7,509 bases of DNA. Origin: Planctomycetaceae bacterium (GTDB taxonomy: Bacteria; Planctomycetota; Planctomycetia; Planctomycetales; Planctomycetaceae). Numbering within the stretch: the stretch's first letter is position 1; each line of letters opens with the position of its first letter. A program made the position numbers and the translations under genes. Below are positions 5,903-7,509 of the stretch, one piece after another. The notes below the pieces were generated by a model. It was not told where the DNA came from. It was given only the letters and a program-made list of their open reading frames with translations, and searched no databases. The stretch covers positions 1-7,509 of the forward strand of contig JAGQQP010000193.1 in the NCBI GenBank assembly GCA_020426085.1, read 5' to 3'.

Positions 5903-6442
5903 ATGGCCCGCGCTTTGCGTCTATTCAATCTTCTTAACAGTTCACTGTTCAGCAGCTTTGATATTCAACAAGAAGAACAAGCAGAAAGTGAGTACAACGG
6001 CATGGCATCAAAACGCGACAGAATGAGCGTCTATGAGCGTGAAGGAGTGACCGTACTGGATTTCGGAACAATGGAAATCTGGGACGGAGCCGATCTGGCC
6101 CTGCTGCGCGAGACGTTGACGCGTCTGGTTGATCAGGAATGTTGTAAATCGATTGGTGTCGAACTGTCGTCGGTTAAGTATATCCCCAGTGGATTTTTCG
6201 GCATGCTGTATGATCTCTATGAAAAAGGGATTGCGGTGACTCTATACAGTCCGCAGCCGAATGTTGCCAGTATGCTCTGGTTCAAACAGTTCTGTACTCA
6301 TACCGAAGATGGTCGGTATCTTTTAAAGAGCGATACCACCGCAGCTCAACAGACGCCTACTGAAGAGCAGGTGAGATCCGAAAAGGAAAAGTGGGAAAAA
6401 AGCCTGAAACAGTCCAGCGATTATTCAACAACTGTTTCCTGA
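5903..6442 (+). CDS. STAS-domain protein (anti-sigma factor antagonist-like)
   Basis: A 179-residue protein with a STAS domain at about 42-132, the fold of SpoIIAA-type anti-anti-sigma factors that bind a kinase/anti-sigma partner and switch by serine phosphorylation. The core shows VTVLDFG (49-55), a helix with LALLRETLTRLVDQ (65-78), and the signature strand-turn ELSSVKYIPSGFFGMLYDL (87-105). Ser96 fits the usual phosphorylated position, but the preceding Asp of the common DSSG turn is Pro95, so regulation by phosphorylation is uncertain. A polar, charged tail follows (143-179). The ATG at 5903 has AGGG 5 bases upstream. Starts at 6002 (Met34) or 6023 (Met41) would give a protein beginning right at the domain, and the first 33 residues match nothing I know, so the true start may be later. 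No kinase or sigma factor gene is adjacent. It converges on the HDOD gene with a 46-base gap. Confidence 0.82.
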   Translation: MARALRLFNLLNSSLFSSFDIQQEEQAESEYNGMASKRDRMSVYEREGVTVLDFGTMEIWDGADLALLRETLTRLVDQECCKSIGVELSSVKYIPSGFFGMLYDLYEKGIAVTLYSPQPNVASMLWFKQFCTHTEDGRYLLKSDTTAAQQTPTEEQVRSEKEKWEKSLKQSSDYSTTVS

Positions 6443-6444
6443 AG

Positions 6445-6471
6445 GGGACATGCTCGTTCTGAGCATGACCC
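6445..6471. terminator. Hairpin between convergent STAS and HDOD genes
   Basis: GGG-A-CATGCTC (6445-6455) pairs with GAGCATG-A-CCC (6461-6471): ten base pairs interrupted by a single A-A mismatch, around the 5-base loop GTTCT. It fills most of the 46-base gap between the two stop codons and would form on transcripts from either side. There is no T run on either strand, so it is not a standard intrinsic terminator. A bidirectional barrier or 3'-end stabiliser is likely. Confidence 0.5.
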
Positions 6472-6488
6472 AGATCCTGAGTACTGAC

Positions 6489-7421
6489 TTACGAAGCAGA
6501 TTTATCTTCAAGCAGTACCGCATATTTCTCCAGGCGGTTTTTGAGCGAAAGGTAATTCACTGCCGCCGTCGATTCTTCTCTCAGTTCCTGGTCAATTTTC
6601 TCAGCCAGGTCAAACAGCTTGAATTCAGGCCAGGCTTCAGCAAGTGTCAATAGCTGCTGCAAACCTTCAGGGTTTTGTCGTAGGGGATCCGGGATCAGTG
6701 ACGCGACTGCGACAGCCGCTGCCGGAGTCCGTCCCAACTTATCATCGGTCAGTATTTTCAGACCTTCATGGTGCAGATAAACCGAACAGATCAGATCGTC
6801 GGGAAAAGACCAGTCCAGCATGACATGGGCAGCTGCTTCACAATGGTTCCAGCTGAAATGTTCGAGTTCATAGCTGCTGAGAATACAGGGAGTGCTGTCC
6901 TGACTCACAGTAAACTGCAGGTATTGCTCAAACAGTTCCCGCGAAAGGATGGGCAAGAGAAAATCCTGAAGCATGGCTGCGGAGAACGCAACGTCAGGGT
7001 CGACTTTCATCAGTAAGGCAATCTCCCGGGCCATCAATGCCCGCTCAAGATTAGTACTCCAGAAGTTCGGCAGGTTGATCAGTTTGGAATCACTGGTTGA
7101 CATCGCCTGTTTCAAGCCGGTTGTGACCAGGAAGAGTTTGGTGGAGCGGATTCCCAGTAGAGTGATTGTCTGCTGGATTGAAGAAACCTTCCGTCTCAAA
7201 CCCAGAGCACTGGAATTGACCATCCGCAGCAGTTCACAGGAGATGCCAGCGTCGGTTTCGATAATTTTACTGAGCTCTTTCGGAGTGGTATTGGGGTCTT
7301 CTGCTTTACGCGAAAATTCCATCACCGCCTTGGGCAGCATCGGAAGTTTGATTTCAGAAGGAAGTGGACTTTTTTTTCCTTCACCAATCAGGTCTTTACG
7401 CAGTTTGGTCCAGTCCGTCAT
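6489..7421 (-). CDS. HDOD-domain signalling protein
   Basis: A 310-residue protein. The HDOD domain spans about 22-220 and is a helical relative of HD phosphohydrolases, common in signal transduction and mostly non-catalytic. The N-terminal part shows LPMLPKAVMEF (26-36), ELSKIIETDAGISCELLRMVN (49-69) and TITLLGIRSTKLFLVTTG (85-102), typical of the family. The position that is HD in active enzymes reads LQDFLLPIL (151-159), that is Gln-Asp, so hydrolysis is unlikely. Later come ELEHFSWNHCEAAAHVML (185-202) and VYLHHEG (214-220), the usual HDOD ending. Residues 221-310 are helical with no attached GGDEF, EAL or receiver domain. The ATG at 7421 has GAGGA 5 bases upstream (7427-7431). Soluble; no membrane segment. 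The partner is unknown. The convergent STAS neighbour is also a signalling domain, but a shared pathway is only a guess. Confidence 0.92.
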   Translation of the reverse strand: MTDWTKLRKDLIGEGKKSPLPSEIKLPMLPKAVMEFSRKAEDPNTTPKELSKIIETDAGISCELLRMVNSSALGLRRKVSSIQQTITLLGIRSTKLFLVTTGLKQAMSTSDSKLINLPNFWSTNLERALMAREIALLMKVDPDVAFSAAMLQDFLLPILSRELFEQYLQFTVSQDSTPCILSSYELEHFSWNHCEAAAHVMLDWSFPDDLICSVYLHHEGLKILTDDKLGRTPAAAVAVASLIPDPLRQNPEGLQQLLTLAEAWPEFKLFDLAEKIDQELREESTAAVNYLSLKNRLEKYAVLLEDKSAS

Positions 7422-7466
7422 TAGTTTCCTCAGTTGTTCCGTGCAAATACTATTTCAGTGTGTACT

Positions 7467-7496
7467 TTTATAATTGTGGGACCATGCAAATTCCAA
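7467..7496 (-). promoter_or_regulatory. Candidate promoter of the HDOD gene
   Basis: On the minus strand a -35 box TTGGAA (7496-7491; 4 of 6) and a -10 box TATAAA (7472-7467; 5 of 6) are 18 bases apart. The leader to the ATG at 7421 would be about 40 bases and contains the good ribosome binding site. Confidence 0.4.
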
Positions 7497-7509
7497 CCGG
7501 GAACTGACT

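Noticed and set aside
1..7509. CRISPR array, tRNA or rRNA genes, insertion-sequence transposase
   Set aside because: No regularly spaced long repeats, no tRNA-like cloverleaf sequence, no rRNA segments and no DDE transposase motifs were found.

Overview
The window looks like chromosomal DNA from a planctomycete, most likely of the Gimesia/Rubinisphaera type. This is inferred from gene content: an exported formylglycine-type sulfatase, an HDOD signalling protein, and tyrosine recombinases with the YTCRHTF box that I associate with planctomycetes, all at moderate GC. The genus is a guess.

Layout. (1) Positions 1-671, minus strand: the N-terminal 223 codons of an unrecognised, AT-rich gene that leaves the window on the left. 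(2) Positions 672-1046: a gene-free stretch whose right part holds a dense cluster of inverted and direct repeats, followed by a small plus-strand helix-turn-helix gene (1047-1349) resembling excisionase/MerR-type DNA-binding proteins. (3) Positions 1454-3850, minus strand: two tandem, clearly paralogous tyrosine recombinases (415 aa, then 377 aa), translated as an operon with the upstream stop codon embedded in the downstream ribosome binding site. They converge on the HTH gene. (4) Positions 3973-5454, plus strand: a complete secreted or periplasmic sulfatase, divergent from the recombinases and with its own sigma70-like promoter. (5) Positions 5455-5902: no convincing gene, but a probable terminator, several possible RNA pairings, and a promoter plus leader hairpin. 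(6) Positions 5903-6442, plus strand: a STAS-domain protein. (7) Positions 6489-7421, minus strand: an HDOD-domain protein, convergent with the STAS gene across a strong hairpin, and with its own promoter at the right edge.

How the genes may work together. The HTH protein, the two recombinases and the repeat cluster at 936-1021 form a plausible accessory or mobile module of about 3 kb: two recombinases, a small directionality or regulatory factor, and a candidate DNA site. The AT-rich unknown gene could be its cargo or part of the flanking island. The sulfatase, STAS and HDOD genes look like ordinary planctomycete genes. STAS and HDOD are both signalling domains and are neighbours, but they lie on opposite strands and need not act together.

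The most interesting part is the recombinase/HTH/repeat module, in particular the 936-1021 region and the shared departures from the canonical tyrosine-recombinase active site.
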